From Lyngbya sp. PCC 8106 (lineage in GTDB: Bacteria; Cyanobacteriota; Cyanobacteriia; Cyanobacteriales; Microcoleaceae), in NCBI RefSeq assembly GCF_000169095.1, contig NZ_AAVU01000052.1, positions 1 through 45,336 on the forward strand: DNA of 45,336 bases, read 5' to 3'. A model generated the notes under the pieces. The model saw only the letters and a list, made by a program, of their open reading frames with translations. It was not told the origin of the DNA and ran no database searches. Every line of letters begins with the position of its first letter. Position 1 is the first letter of the stretch. The position numbers and the translations under genes were made by a program. Positions 8,479 to 17,447 of the stretch are shown here, one piece after another.

Positions 8479-10080
8479 CTAATGGGAGAACGTGTTATGA
8501 CGCCATTTTCCGAGATGAGATTCTGCAATATTGGCTAGACGTCTTAAGTCGATCATTTCTTGTCGTAAATTGTTGATTGTTTTTTCTTGTTCTTCTGCTT
8601 TTTGTTTTAATGCTCCATAACTTTCTCCTGAGTCATTGAACTCAATGTTTGTATTTAAGTGATTAGAAATAGTCTGAGGTTGGTGATGTATTTGAGTCTG
8701 ACTTGGAGAATGTTCTACAGAAACAACCGCATGAGATTTTGTAGTTGCTGAAGCTAGACTCTGAGCGAGTTGGGTTTCAAGTTCAGGAATGCGGGTGAGT
8801 TGATGTTCTAAGTCAGTTATTGAGACATTTTGATGTTCTAATTGATGTCTTAACTCAGAAACTGTAGCTTTCTGTTGTTCTAATTGTTGTTCAAGCTGTT
8901 TTTGTAACTGTTGATAATCTTCAGTGGGAACAGTTTCAGCCAGTTGCAGTTCTAACAATTGAACATTTTCTAATTGCTGTTCTAACTGTTTTTCTAAGTT
9001 TTGAACAGTTTTGAGTTGTTGTTCCAACTGTTTTTGTAACTGTTGATAATCTTTAGTGGGAACAGTTTCAGCCAGTTGTGTTTCCAACTGTTTTTCTAAG
9101 TTTTGAACAGTTTTGAGTTGTTGTTCCAACTGTTTTTGTAACTGTTGATAATCTTTAGTGGGAACAGTTTCAGCCAGTTGTGTTTCCAACTGTTTTTCTA
9201 AGTTTTGAACAGTTTTGAGTTGTTGTTCGAGCTGTTTTTGTAACTGTTGATAATCTTTAGTGGGAACAGTTTCAGCCAGTTGCAGTTCTAACAATTGAAC
9301 ATTTTCTAATTGCTGTTCCAACTGTTTTTCTAAATTTTGAACAGTTTTGAGTTGTTGTTCGAGCTGTTTTTGTAACTGTTGATAATCTTCAGTGGGAACA
9401 GTTTCAGCCAGTTGTGTTTCCAACTGTTTTTCTAAGTTTTGAACAGTTTTGAGTTGTTGTTCGAGCTGTTTTTGTAACTGTTGATAATCTTTAGTGGGAA
9501 CAGTTTCAGCCAGTTGCAGTTCTAACAATTGAACATTTTCTAATTGCTGTTCTAACTGTTTTTCTAAATTTTGAACAGTTTTGAGTTGTTGTTCCAACTG
9601 TTTTTCTAACTGTTGATAATCTTTAGTGGGAACAGTTTCAGCCAGTTGTGTTTCTAACTGAGAGAGTTTAGCGAGTTGTTGTTCTAAATTTTGAATAGTG
9701 TTTGCTTGTTCCTCTGATTGATGTTGAAGCGTTTGATAGCGTTCTTGGAGTTGAACAAGATGATCAGTATCTTGATGTTGAGAGGGTTGAATTGCTACAC
9801 TTTCGACTTGGGGATCAACAGAATTTTGCTCTGAACTGGTGACTGAGTTGATGATTTTTGCGTCTGCTTTTGTGGCTAATGTAATAGTTGTTTCGTTACC
9901 ACTTTCCGAAACATCAAACTGACCTCTAGCAATGCGCTCAACGAACTCAGATCTTGATAAACCAAGCTGTCTAGCAATGTCACCCAACCGCTTCGCTCCA
10001 GTAGGAGTCAAAGATACCCCAACTTTTACCTTGCTTTCAGAATACAAGGTTGGAACACCACGTTTTTTCTTTCTTGACAT
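8479..10080 (-). CDS. repeat-built coiled-coil protein with N-terminal DNA-binding-like motif
   Basis: A 533-aa protein preceded by GGAG. Residues 1-57 are basic (MSRKKKRG) and include the segment LTPTGAKRLGDIARQLGLSRSEFVERIARG, which looks like a ribbon-helix-helix or helix-turn-helix motif. After a Ser/Thr/Gln linker, residues about 145-405 are a Gln/Leu/Glu-rich coiled coil made of near-identical 34- and 44-residue units that begin QLAETVPT(K/E)DYQQLQKQ. A second coiled coil closes the C-terminus (EEQEKTINNLRQEMIDLRRL). There is no signal peptide or membrane span. It could be a DNA-binding, partition or filament-like protein; the function is unknown. The internal repeat is an obvious hotspot for length variation. 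Confidence 0.75.
   Translation of the reverse strand: MSRKKKRGVPTLYSESKVKVGVSLTPTGAKRLGDIARQLGLSRSEFVERIARGQFDVSESGNETTITLATKADAKIINSVTSSEQNSVDPQVESVAIQPSQHQDTDHLVQLQERYQTLQHQSEEQANTIQNLEQQLAKLSQLETQLAETVPTKDYQQLEKQLEQQLKTVQNLEKQLEQQLENVQLLELQLAETVPTKDYQQLQKQLEQQLKTVQNLEKQLETQLAETVPTEDYQQLQKQLEQQLKTVQNLEKQLEQQLENVQLLELQLAETVPTKDYQQLQKQLEQQLKTVQNLEKQLETQLAETVPTKDYQQLQKQLEQQLKTVQNLEKQLETQLAETVPTKDYQQLQKQLEQQLKTVQNLEKQLEQQLENVQLLELQLAETVPTEDYQQLQKQLEQQLEQQKATVSELRHQLEHQNVSITDLEHQLTRIPELETQLAQSLASATTKSHAVVSVEHSPSQTQIHHQPQTISNHLNTNIEFNDSGESYGALKQKAEEQEKTINNLRQEMIDLRRLANIAESHLGKWRHNTFSH
8880..9648 (-). repeat. tandem 102/132-bp coding repeats
   Basis: Six complete units and a partial seventh inside the coiled-coil gene. 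Reading along the gene their lengths are 44, 34, 44, 34, 34 and 44 codons (702 bp from 9648 to 8947), then a diverging unit to about 8880. The 44-codon form adds a ten-residue block containing LENVQLLEL. Copies are nearly identical at DNA level, differing by changes such as K/E in VPT(K/E)DY, which implies recent expansion or conversion. Confidence 0.9.
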
Positions 10081-10228
10081 TGCTTTCTCCTCAGCATTTT
10101 AACGTTAATACTGTATTAAAAGTATAGTTGCTGATTGGGATCAAAGATTTCTAAGATTTGTAACGTTATGCTCCTTGTTGATTAAAACTTCTGATTGAGA
10201 TCATAAAAAAATGATTTTGATGCTATTG

Positions 10229-11362
10229 TCACCTCTTGACGCGAACAAAAGGTTTCCAATTTGATTGAGTTGATTTTGACTTCGCAGGAAACACTTGTAC
10301 AGCATCGTTAGCAACAGAGACATGAACTCGCGTTCCAATTGATAAAGCGGCGCCCGCTCTCGTTCTAGCGACTAATTCTCGTCCAGAGGGAACTTGTAAA
10401 CTATAATGAAGTTCTCGCCCTAAAAATTGACGATCTCTTATGATTACAGGTGCGTCTTTATCCGGTTCGAGAATAAAATCTTCCTGACGCACCATCAGTT
10501 CAACCTGATCGAAATTGTTGCTATTGCCATTAAATGCACGTTCAATTATATTACCATCAATGGCAATACATCCGAGTTCTGTTTCCCACAGATCCCCCCG
10601 ACGTTGAGCGGGAATAAAGTTAGCCTGAGTCACAAATTCAGCCACAAACCGAGAAGCAGGTTGTTGATAAATTTCTTCAGGAGTGCCACATTGTTCGAGA
10701 CATCCAGAACGCATTACCGCCACCCAGTCAGAAATAGACAGCGCTTCTTCTTGGTCATGGGTGACAAATATTGCAGAAGTTCCTGCTGCTTTGATAATAT
10801 CTCGCAACTCTTGGCGAAGTCGATGACGAACCTGAACATCAAGGTTACTCAAGGGTTCATCGAGAAGTACCAAAGCTGGACGAGGGGCTAAGGCTCGGGC
10901 TAACGCGACCCGTTGCTGTTGACCCCCAGAGAGTTCGTGAGGGTAACGGTTTCCCAACCCCGACAACCCGACCAAACCTAAAGCTTCACTGACTCGTTGT
11001 TTCAGGTCTTCTTTTGACTTTTTCTTGATATTTTGCAAGCCAAACGCCACATTTTTCTCAACACTCAAATGCGGAAACAGGGCGTAGTCCTGAAATACCA
11101 TTCCCACATCCCGTTGTTCTGGAGGAAGCCAACAGTCTGGACTCGCAACAACCTGTTCGGCTATTGTAATAATTCCAGATTGAGGTTGCTCAAATCCAGC
11201 AATCATTCTCAATAGTGTTGTTTTCCCACAACCCGATGGCCCTAACAATCCTAAGATGTCCCCTTGATCTAAGGTCAGCGAGACGTTTTGAACCGCAGGG
11301 ATATCTTGACGCGAGAACTGCTTGCTGACTTGCTCTAAATGTAAAATCACAGACTGGCCCAT
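10229..11362 (-). CDS. futC: iron(III) ABC transporter ATP-binding protein
   Basis: ABC ATPase of 377 aa, on the cytoplasmic side of the inner membrane. Walker A GPSGCGKTT is near residue 41, the Q-loop VFQDYALFPHL follows, the signature is LSGGQQQR, Walker B is LVLLDEPLSNLD, and the H-loop is FVTHDQEEAL. Residues about 240-350 form an extra C-terminal regulatory domain as in FbpC/FutC-type importers. It is divergently transcribed from a two-domain permease gene, and together they make a plausible Fe3+ importer. The periplasmic FutA binding protein is absent from the window. A spermidine/thiosulfate importer is the main alternative. Confidence 0.82.
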   Translation of the reverse strand: MGQSVILHLEQVSKQFSRQDIPAVQNVSLTLDQGDILGLLGPSGCGKTTLLRMIAGFEQPQSGIITIAEQVVASPDCWLPPEQRDVGMVFQDYALFPHLSVEKNVAFGLQNIKKKSKEDLKQRVSEALGLVGLSGLGNRYPHELSGGQQQRVALARALAPRPALVLLDEPLSNLDVQVRHRLRQELRDIIKAAGTSAIFVTHDQEEALSISDWVAVMRSGCLEQCGTPEEIYQQPASRFVAEFVTQANFIPAQRRGDLWETELGCIAIDGNIIERAFNGNSNNFDQVELMVRQEDFILEPDKDAPVIIRDRQFLGRELHYSLQVPSGRELVARTRAGAALSIGTRVHVSVANDAVQVFPAKSKSTQSNWKPFVRVKR

Positions 11363-11534
11363 GTTTAACTTGACTAACCCAACTCCTATCTTTATACTAG
11401 CTTATTGCAATTTTATATCAAGTAGTCCCAATTAATACTACTCTGTTCTTAAGATATCTTCGCATTAATCTTCTGTTAAATTTTGTAGAGTGTGCTACAA
11501 CGAGTCATCATTGTCAACCCCATTGAGGAAAAGA
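11363..11534. promoter_or_regulatory. divergent futC/futB promoter region
   Basis: The 172 bases between the two divergent transporter genes are AT-rich and must carry both promoters. Iron transporter promoters in cyanobacteria are usually Fur-controlled, and the stretch around 11420-11470 is AT-rich enough to hold a Fur box. I see no unambiguous 19-bp palindrome, so an operator is not claimed. Confidence 0.4.
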
Positions 11535-13187
11535 ATGTTTCGGGTTTTTCGCTTTAACGCTTGGACAGCTTTTGTGACGGTTATCGCCCTGCTGATCGCC
11601 AGTCCGGTTTTATTTGTTCTCAGTAGTATTTTCACCAACTCTAGCCAAATTTGGGGTCATCTAGCAGCAACTGTCCTACCCGGTTATCTCAAAAACTCAT
11701 TCATTCTCATGTTGGGTGTCGGTTTGGGCGTTTTTATCGTTGGAGTAGGAACGGCTTGGCTCGTGACAATGTGTCGTTTTCCGGGGAGTCGTTGGTTTGA
11801 ATTTCTGCTGTTGCTACCTCTGGCGGCGCCGGCCTATATATTAGCCTACGTCTACACCGAATGGTTAGAATTTTATGGCCCGGTTCAAAGTAGTTTGAGG
11901 GCTGTATTTGGTTGGACTGCGGTAGGAGACTATTGGTTTCCAAGTATTCGTTCTATGGCCGGAGCGATCGCACTACTCATTTTAACACTTTATCCTTACG
12001 TTTATCTATTAGTTCGGGTATCATTTTTAGAACAAGCAACCTGTATGTTAGAGGCGAGTCGATGTCTCGGTTGCAACCCCTGGCGAAGTTTTATTACTGT
12101 TGCTTTACCCCTCGCTAGACCTGCAATTATGGCGGGTTTGGCTTTGGCGTTAATGGAAACGTTAAATGACTTTGGTACCGTCCAATATTTCGGAGTTGAT
12201 ACATTTACAACTGGAATTTATCGCACCTGGTTCGGGATGGGAGAACGGGTCGCTGCGGCTCAACTTGCGGCTGTTTTAATGTTGTTTATTTTAGGTTTAA
12301 TTTTACTCGAAGTTTGGTCACGCCGTCAAGCTAAATATTATCAAAGTAACAGCCGATTTAAACAGTTGAATCCGTTTAAACTTCAGGGAATGAGAGCGGG
12401 ACTTGCTTTTTTAACTTGTTTAATTCCAGTATTTTTTGGGTTGTTTCTTCCGGGAATATTGCTCTTTAAAATGACGCTAGAAAATCTAGAAACTGTTTTT
12501 GATAGACGCTTCTTTGAGTTTGCCGGAAATAGCTTACTGGTGGCGACTCTAACCGGATGTTTCGCGATAGTAATTGCTCTCGTTATGGCTTATGGCGTGC
12601 GACTTCAACCCAGTTTAGGAATGCGGTTATCGGTACAAATTGCCGCGATGGGTTATGCAATACCGGGTTCTGTGATAGCGGTGGGAATTTTAATTCCTTT
12701 GGGTCGCTTTGATAATGCTATTGATGGCTTGATGCGGGCAACGTTTGGCATTTCTACCGGGTTGTTATTCAGTGGAACCATTACCGCTTTAATCTTTGCT
12801 TATTTAGTGCGATTTTTAGCCGTTTCTTTTGGGGCGGTTAACTCCAGTTTGAGTAAAATTAAACCCAGTTTAGATGATGCAGCCCGCAGTTTAGGTCATA
12901 ACCCCAGCAGTACCTTAGTCAAGGTTCATGCACCCATTATGTGGGGCGGTTTATTAACAGCCGGAATGCTAACCTTTGTTGATGTAATGAAAGAATTACC
13001 TGCAACTTTAGTCGTGCGACCTTTTAATTTTGATACCCTAGCGGTGCGCGTTTATAATTTAGCCGCAGATGAACGCCTCGCTGAAGCCGCAGGGCCAGCA
13101 TTAGCCTTAGTTGGTGTGGGAATGCTTCCGGTTCTTTTTATGAGTTGGAAAATTGCTCAATCTCGTCAGAATTCGGTTGATTTGTAA
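11535..13187 (+). CDS. futB: iron(III) ABC transporter permease, fused two-domain
   Basis: A 550-aa integral membrane permease with two BPD-type transport domains in one chain, as in FbpB/FutB. About twelve hydrophobic segments are visible, and each half carries an EAA-like loop: EASRCLGCNPWRSFITVALPLARPA in the first, DAARSLGHNPSSTLVKVHAPIMWGG in the second. ATG 11535 is chosen because TGAGGAAAAGA lies directly upstream; an in-frame GTG at 11490 would add 15 polar residues. It pairs with the divergent ATPase futC. Confidence 0.85.
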   Translation: MFRVFRFNAWTAFVTVIALLIASPVLFVLSSIFTNSSQIWGHLAATVLPGYLKNSFILMLGVGLGVFIVGVGTAWLVTMCRFPGSRWFEFLLLLPLAAPAYILAYVYTEWLEFYGPVQSSLRAVFGWTAVGDYWFPSIRSMAGAIALLILTLYPYVYLLVRVSFLEQATCMLEASRCLGCNPWRSFITVALPLARPAIMAGLALALMETLNDFGTVQYFGVDTFTTGIYRTWFGMGERVAAAQLAAVLMLFILGLILLEVWSRRQAKYYQSNSRFKQLNPFKLQGMRAGLAFLTCLIPVFFGLFLPGILLFKMTLENLETVFDRRFFEFAGNSLLVATLTGCFAIVIALVMAYGVRLQPSLGMRLSVQIAAMGYAIPGSVIAVGILIPLGRFDNAIDGLMRATFGISTGLLFSGTITALIFAYLVRFLAVSFGAVNSSLSKIKPSLDDAARSLGHNPSSTLVKVHAPIMWGGLLTAGMLTFVDVMKELPATLVVRPFNFDTLAVRVYNLAADERLAEAAGPALALVGVGMLPVLFMSWKIAQSRQNSVDL

Positions 13188-13198
13188 CAGGAAAATGA

Positions 13199-13204
13199 TA
13201 TAAT
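13199..13204 (+). promoter_or_regulatory. candidate -10 element before the DUF4058 gene
   Basis: A perfect TATAAT hexamer lies 32 bases before the next start codon, just after the futB stop. No clear -35 is seen, since that region falls within the futB end. It may give the DUF4058 gene its own promoter. Confidence 0.35.
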
Positions 13205-13235
13205 TTTTCTAAATAAAGTTGCAGGAATTTGAGTA

Positions 13236-14009
13236 ATGCTTTCTCCTTTTCCCGGAATGAACCCCTATTTAGAGCAATTTTGGTCTGGTGTTCATCATCG
13301 ACTGATTACTGCGATCGCAAATTCTGTTGCACCTCAAATTCGACCCAAATATATTGTTGCAGTCGAAGAACGAATCTATAAAACAGTTGGGGATAGTTCG
13401 GTATTAGTTGGAATTCCTGATGTTTCAGTTCATCGTTTAAATACCGTTAAAACCCCAATTGATTTAAGTCTGCTTTCCGCCTCAAAACAACCGATAACAG
13501 TATTAGTTCCTCAGACCGAAAGATTAACCGAAAGCTATTTAGAAATTCGTCGAGTTGGAACAGAGGAAGTCATTACAGCAATTGAAATTCTATCTCCAAT
13601 TAACAAAAAAACAGGAATTTGTCGTCAACAATACGAAGCTAAACGTCAGAAAATTTTAGATAGTTTAACCCATTTTATTGAAATAGATTTATGGCGACAG
13701 GGAAAACCGATGTTAGTTTATGGAGAGGAAATTGTTAGTGATTATCGAATTTTAATCAGTCGCAGCAATTCTCGTCCTCAAGCTGATTTGTATGCTTTCA
13801 ATCTCCGTGATGAACTTCCCAAAATCCCGCTACCCTTAGAGTTAAAAGATTCTGAACCGATAATTAATTTAAGAGAAATCTTACAGGAAATTTATGAACA
13901 AGGCAGTTATGATTTAAGAATAGATTATTCTCGTGAACCTGTACCCCCATTAACAGAAGAAGATGCAGCCTGGGTTGATCGTCAACTTTGCGATCGCCAA
14001 TTGAGGTAA
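13236..14009 (+). CDS. DUF4058 family protein
   Basis: A 257-aa soluble protein of a family found in many copies in cyanobacteria. The N-terminal hallmark is SPFPGMNPYLEQFWSGVHHRLI, followed by VEERIY and IPDVSVH, then YLEIR and AIEILSPINKK...YEAKRQKIL. The acidic/basic positions (E in LEIR, E in IEILSP, K in NKK) resemble a PD-(D/E)xK nuclease-like core, as in Uma2/DUF820 proteins, but that is inference. GCAGGA precedes the ATG. Function unknown. Confidence 0.85.
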   Translation: MLSPFPGMNPYLEQFWSGVHHRLITAIANSVAPQIRPKYIVAVEERIYKTVGDSSVLVGIPDVSVHRLNTVKTPIDLSLLSASKQPITVLVPQTERLTESYLEIRRVGTEEVITAIEILSPINKKTGICRQQYEAKRQKILDSLTHFIEIDLWRQGKPMLVYGEEIVSDYRILISRSNSRPQADLYAFNLRDELPKIPLPLELKDSEPIINLREILQEIYEQGSYDLRIDYSREPVPPLTEEDAAWVDRQLCDRQLR

Positions 14010-14037
14010 ACTGAATATTGGTGTTTGGTGTGGGAAT

Positions 14038-14862
14038 ATGCTACTGATTTTTACCGATTTGGATGGAACGTTACTCAACTCTGATGATTATGGCTATGAC
14101 GCAGCTTTACCTGTCCTCAAACAATTACAATATCTAAAAATTCCCGTTATTCCTGTGACCAGTAAAACCCGAACAGAAGTTGAAGTTCTCCGCGAACAAA
14201 TTGGATTAACAGATTCGTTTATTGTGGAAAATGGGAGTGCGGTTTTTATCCCCATTTCAGAACAACATTTAGCTTCTTCCCAAACCCAACACCAGGAAGA
14301 TTATTATTTAATGCAGTTGGGCTTTAACTATACAGAAGCCCGTCAGGGACTCCAGAAAGTTGCAGAGGCTTTAAATCAACCGTTAAAAGGGTTTGCAGAC
14401 TTGAGTGAAGCCGACATTCATCAGTTAACAGGTTTACCCCCCGAAGATGTAAAACAGGCGAAAAGTCGGGAGTTTAGCGAACCTTTTGTTACCCCGAAAA
14501 ACTTCACCAGTCTAGAAATTGAACAAACGGTAAATAAGTTAGGATTTCAAGTGGTTGTTGGAGATCGCTTTTCTCATCTCATTAGTCGAGAAGCAGGAAA
14601 AGGAAAAGCAGTACAATGGTTAGTTCAACAATACCATAATTGTCAACCCGAAGCTAAAATTATGACAGTAGGTTTAGGAAATAGCCCGAATGATTTGGCA
14701 ATGTTAGAAGTTGTTGAAATTCCTGTAATTATCCCCGGTCACAAAGGCCCTCATCCAGGTTTAGAAAATCGAGGATGGGAAGTGGCGACTGCATCCGGTT
14801 GTCAAGGTTGGGCGAATGCAGTCATAGAAATTTGCAACTCGTTCAAGATTAACCTCAGTTAG
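14038..14862 (+). CDS. mannosyl-3-phosphoglycerate phosphatase-like HAD enzyme
   Basis: HAD-IIB phosphatase of 274 aa. Motif I is FTDLDGTLL (nucleophile D7, acid/base D9). Motif II corresponds to VTSKTRTEVE near residue 41, motif III to a Lys within SREAGKGKAVQWL near 183, and motif IV to GLGNSPNDLAML near 212. The VENGSAVFIP segment is characteristic of the MpgP group, which removes phosphate from mannosyl- or glucosyl-3-phosphoglycerate to make compatible solutes. No synthase is adjacent, so the real substrate remains open. It follows the DUF4058 gene by 28 bases. Confidence 0.78.
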   Translation: MLLIFTDLDGTLLNSDDYGYDAALPVLKQLQYLKIPVIPVTSKTRTEVEVLREQIGLTDSFIVENGSAVFIPISEQHLASSQTQHQEDYYLMQLGFNYTEARQGLQKVAEALNQPLKGFADLSEADIHQLTGLPPEDVKQAKSREFSEPFVTPKNFTSLEIEQTVNKLGFQVVVGDRFSHLISREAGKGKAVQWLVQQYHNCQPEAKIMTVGLGNSPNDLAMLEVVEIPVIIPGHKGPHPGLENRGWEVATASGCQGWANAVIEICNSFKINLS

Positions 14863-14865
14863 CGA

Positions 14866-15489
14866 TTAAAAAGGCTTGGCTAAACGACTCTCGACATCAA
14901 ATTGAAACCGCTTAGAAGGATTGGTTTCACCGTACAAATTAAAGGTAAAAGACGGTTCATCTCCCACTGCTTCGATGTGATGAATGGCGTCAGAGGTAAA
15001 ACTAATAATTTCCCCTTCAGTGAGAATTTGTTCTCCGACTTTTTCAATATTACCCGGAAAATCAGCAGAGGGTTGACGCTTCCAAAAGACATTTTTTTGT
15101 TGTCCTTTTAACACCGCCACAATTCCCCAAGTACCATGATTGTGAATGGGAGAACCTCGACCGGGTAAAACCGTTTCTGTCTGAACAGTGAGGGGAAATC
15201 CCAACTCATCATACAACATAATAATCGAAGTTCCAGTTTTGGTGCAGGGTTCAGGAACTTGGGTTTTTAACCAATAGGAATTGGTGATTAATTGACGAAC
15301 TAAGCGGCGTAGGTCTGTTAAAAAATCAACTTCAGTTAGACCTTTTTCAAACCCTTCATTCAGCACATCTTCTATTTCGGTGAGAAACCGATGTAAGCGA
15401 TACTCATTTTTGAGTAAATCCCATTCTCTGGCTGATTTACAACGGTTACAGTTGCCATCTTCCCCGACCAGCCAATCCCGATTATTCAT
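14866..15489 (-). CDS. cupin protein, cysteine-dioxygenase-like
   Basis: A 207-aa protein with a double-stranded beta-helix. Metal ligands appear as GSPIHNHGTWGIVAVLKG (two His, around residues 118-120) and a later HHIEAVG. This layout is that of cysteine dioxygenase and related predicted metal-dependent enzymes. The N-terminus adds a short motif with two cysteines (CNRCKSA near 14-17) and an all-alpha segment. AAGGAAA stands 5 bases before the start. It converges on the HAD phosphatase gene with only 3 bases between their stops. Thiol dioxygenase activity is possible but unproven. Confidence 0.72.
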   Translation of the reverse strand: MNNRDWLVGEDGNCNRCKSAREWDLLKNEYRLHRFLTEIEDVLNEGFEKGLTEVDFLTDLRRLVRQLITNSYWLKTQVPEPCTKTGTSIIMLYDELGFPLTVQTETVLPGRGSPIHNHGTWGIVAVLKGQQKNVFWKRQPSADFPGNIEKVGEQILTEGEIISFTSDAIHHIEAVGDEPSFTFNLYGETNPSKRFQFDVESRLAKPF

Positions 15490-15595
15490 AGATTTCCTTT
15501 TGATAAAGACTTCAGGTGGCTGTTAACAGCGAACACTTTTTAACAATTAGTTTACGTTAACGTTTCCTCACTCATATATCTTAAGACTTATAACT

Positions 15596-16705
15596 TCAAA
15601 TCCCTAATTTTTTTACAATCATTTTATGAATGGTTTCCGCCGTTGCTGGGGCTAATAAAACGCCGTTGCGATAATGTCCGGTTGCCAATAAAATATTTTC
15701 AAATCCTGACAAATAATCAATCACGGGTGCAGGTCTTCCATCAGGACGAGGACGTAACCCCGACCATTGACGAATAATTTTCGCTTTAGATAACGCCGGA
15801 CAAAGACGAATTGCCCCTTCCATGACTTGATTTATTTGGGTTGTATCTGCTACAATTTCATCACTATCGACGGGAAATTCAACCGTTGCACCGACCCAAT
15901 ATTCAGCATTTCCCAGGGGGACAATATGCACATCATCCCCGGTAATTACAGGTTCAATCTTACCCAAAGGTTGAGACAATTTTAACTGGATTGCTTGTCC
16001 GAGAACTGGACGAATTTTTACCGATTTTTGATGATTTTCTGTCGGAAGTAAGGGGGTTGTTCCGAGTCCAGCAGAGACAACAATCCAATCGACATTTAAC
16101 TCTCCAACTGTGGTTAAAAGTTGTGAACAAATTGATTGAGTTTGGGAATTATTAACTGTTTGAAAAGCTTGAACTTTTACCCCAAACTGAAAGTTAACCC
16201 CGTTGCGTTGGGCGGCATCTACTAATGCTAAAGTTAAAGCAGTCGGATCAACTTGTCGATCTTGAGACGAATGAATCGCCCCGATCACATTTTCACAGTT
16301 AATTTGAGGATAGTTTGATTGAATTTGAGCAATATCTAACAGTTTTAAATCCCAGCCTTGAGTTTGACGAATTGCTATTAATTCTTGCCATTTTTGTAAA
16401 TTTTCTCCGGCGAAACATAACATTAAAATCCCTTGACGGTTAAACAAAATCGAACGACCTGTAATGTGTTCCAATTCGGGAATTAAGGTTTCATAACGCT
16501 GTAAACTCGACGATCGCATTTGCCACGCCCGTCCTTTGGTTTTGTGGCTAATAGCTCCCATTAACACCCCTAATGCCGCTCCTGTAGAGGCTTGGGCAGG
16601 TTGTTGTTGGTCGATAACCGTGACTGTGAATTGAGGAATTTGACTCAGTTCGTAAGCAATAGTCGCCCCAACAATACCACATCCAATGACAACAATATGA
16701 GTCAT
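15596..16705 (-). CDS. FAD-dependent amino-acid oxidase, ThiO-like
   Basis: A 369-aa DAO-family flavoprotein. The N-terminal Rossmann motif VIGCGIVGATIAYEL (residues 6-20) binds FAD; STGAALGVLMG follows. The C-terminal end reads WSGLRPRPDGRPAPVIDYL and GHYRNGVLLAPATA, the pattern of glycine oxidase ThiO, which makes the imine needed for thiazole synthesis. No thiG or other thiamine gene is near, so it may be a paralogue acting on another amine. No signal peptide. Confidence 0.78.
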   Translation of the reverse strand: MTHIVVIGCGIVGATIAYELSQIPQFTVTVIDQQQPAQASTGAALGVLMGAISHKTKGRAWQMRSSSLQRYETLIPELEHITGRSILFNRQGILMLCFAGENLQKWQELIAIRQTQGWDLKLLDIAQIQSNYPQINCENVIGAIHSSQDRQVDPTALTLALVDAAQRNGVNFQFGVKVQAFQTVNNSQTQSICSQLLTTVGELNVDWIVVSAGLGTTPLLPTENHQKSVKIRPVLGQAIQLKLSQPLGKIEPVITGDDVHIVPLGNAEYWVGATVEFPVDSDEIVADTTQINQVMEGAIRLCPALSKAKIIRQWSGLRPRPDGRPAPVIDYLSGFENILLATGHYRNGVLLAPATAETIHKMIVKKLGI

Positions 16706-16852
16706 AGTATTTCAACTTTTGCTGTCTTTTTGACTAGATTTTGGGATTCAAAAAAACCAACAATTAACCGCAGATTAATACCGATCAATACAGGAAATTA
16801 ATATAACTCGTATTCACCGATATTCATCTACGGTCAATAATTTAATCGGGTT

Positions 16853-17308
16853 TTATGCTTGAGAAGCTTGAGGAACTAAATCCAAGAAAGCATTCAGATC
16901 TTGTAATGCAGCTTGATAGCTAGAAGCAGCTAAAGGTTGATTTGCTTTTTCTGCGGCTTCACCGACTTGAAGCAAATCTTCAAACACTTCTCGGGCTAAT
17001 TTACGAGCGCCAGGTTGATCATTGGGTAGGAGATTTTTGGTTAAATAGTTCATCTGCTGAAGCAGAGATCCCAACGGCCCATGAACAAAATTATCCACCT
17101 CAACCCATTTACGGTTATTAATGTAGGCGGGTAATTCACTGGTCATGCGATCGCGTAACTCCAAAATATCAGATTGATAGCCCTGAATTTGTTGGAGTTG
17201 AGCATTGCTATAAGTGGGGGGTTCTTTAACTTCTGGAGAACCACAACTGACGATAAATGCCATGACAAACGCCAATAGGCAAGCGAGAATAGAACGATAA
17301 CGTTTCAT
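16853..17308 (-). CDS. psbQ: photosystem II protein PsbQ (CyanoQ) lipoprotein
   Basis: A 151-aa lumenal lipoprotein. The signal peptide ends in the lipobox FIVSC with the modified cysteine at residue 22. The mature part is a predicted four-helix bundle with the family segments SDILELRDRM, WVEVDNFVHGPLGSLLQQMNYL and AARKLAREVFEDLL-like spacing. CyanoQ stabilises the oxygen-evolving side of photosystem II. It is monocistronic, as usual. Confidence 0.9.
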   Translation of the reverse strand: MKRYRSILACLLAFVMAFIVSCGSPEVKEPPTYSNAQLQQIQGYQSDILELRDRMTSELPAYINNRKWVEVDNFVHGPLGSLLQQMNYLTKNLLPNDQPGARKLAREVFEDLLQVGEAAEKANQPLAASSYQAALQDLNAFLDLVPQASQA

Positions 17309-17447
17309 AGCTCGAATTCTGATTAATGTGACATCCTCTACCCGATCTATTGTTACAGACTATGCGATCGTAGTGAACACCGGAGACTTGATCAAGTACC
17401 AGTAACCCCTTGGGGAAATTCATCAATTGTCCCCACTCGTAAACTGA

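Noticed and set aside
8880..9648. Regular DNA repeat considered as a CRISPR array
   Set aside because: The repeats are in frame inside a coding sequence and the intervening DNA is also repeated.
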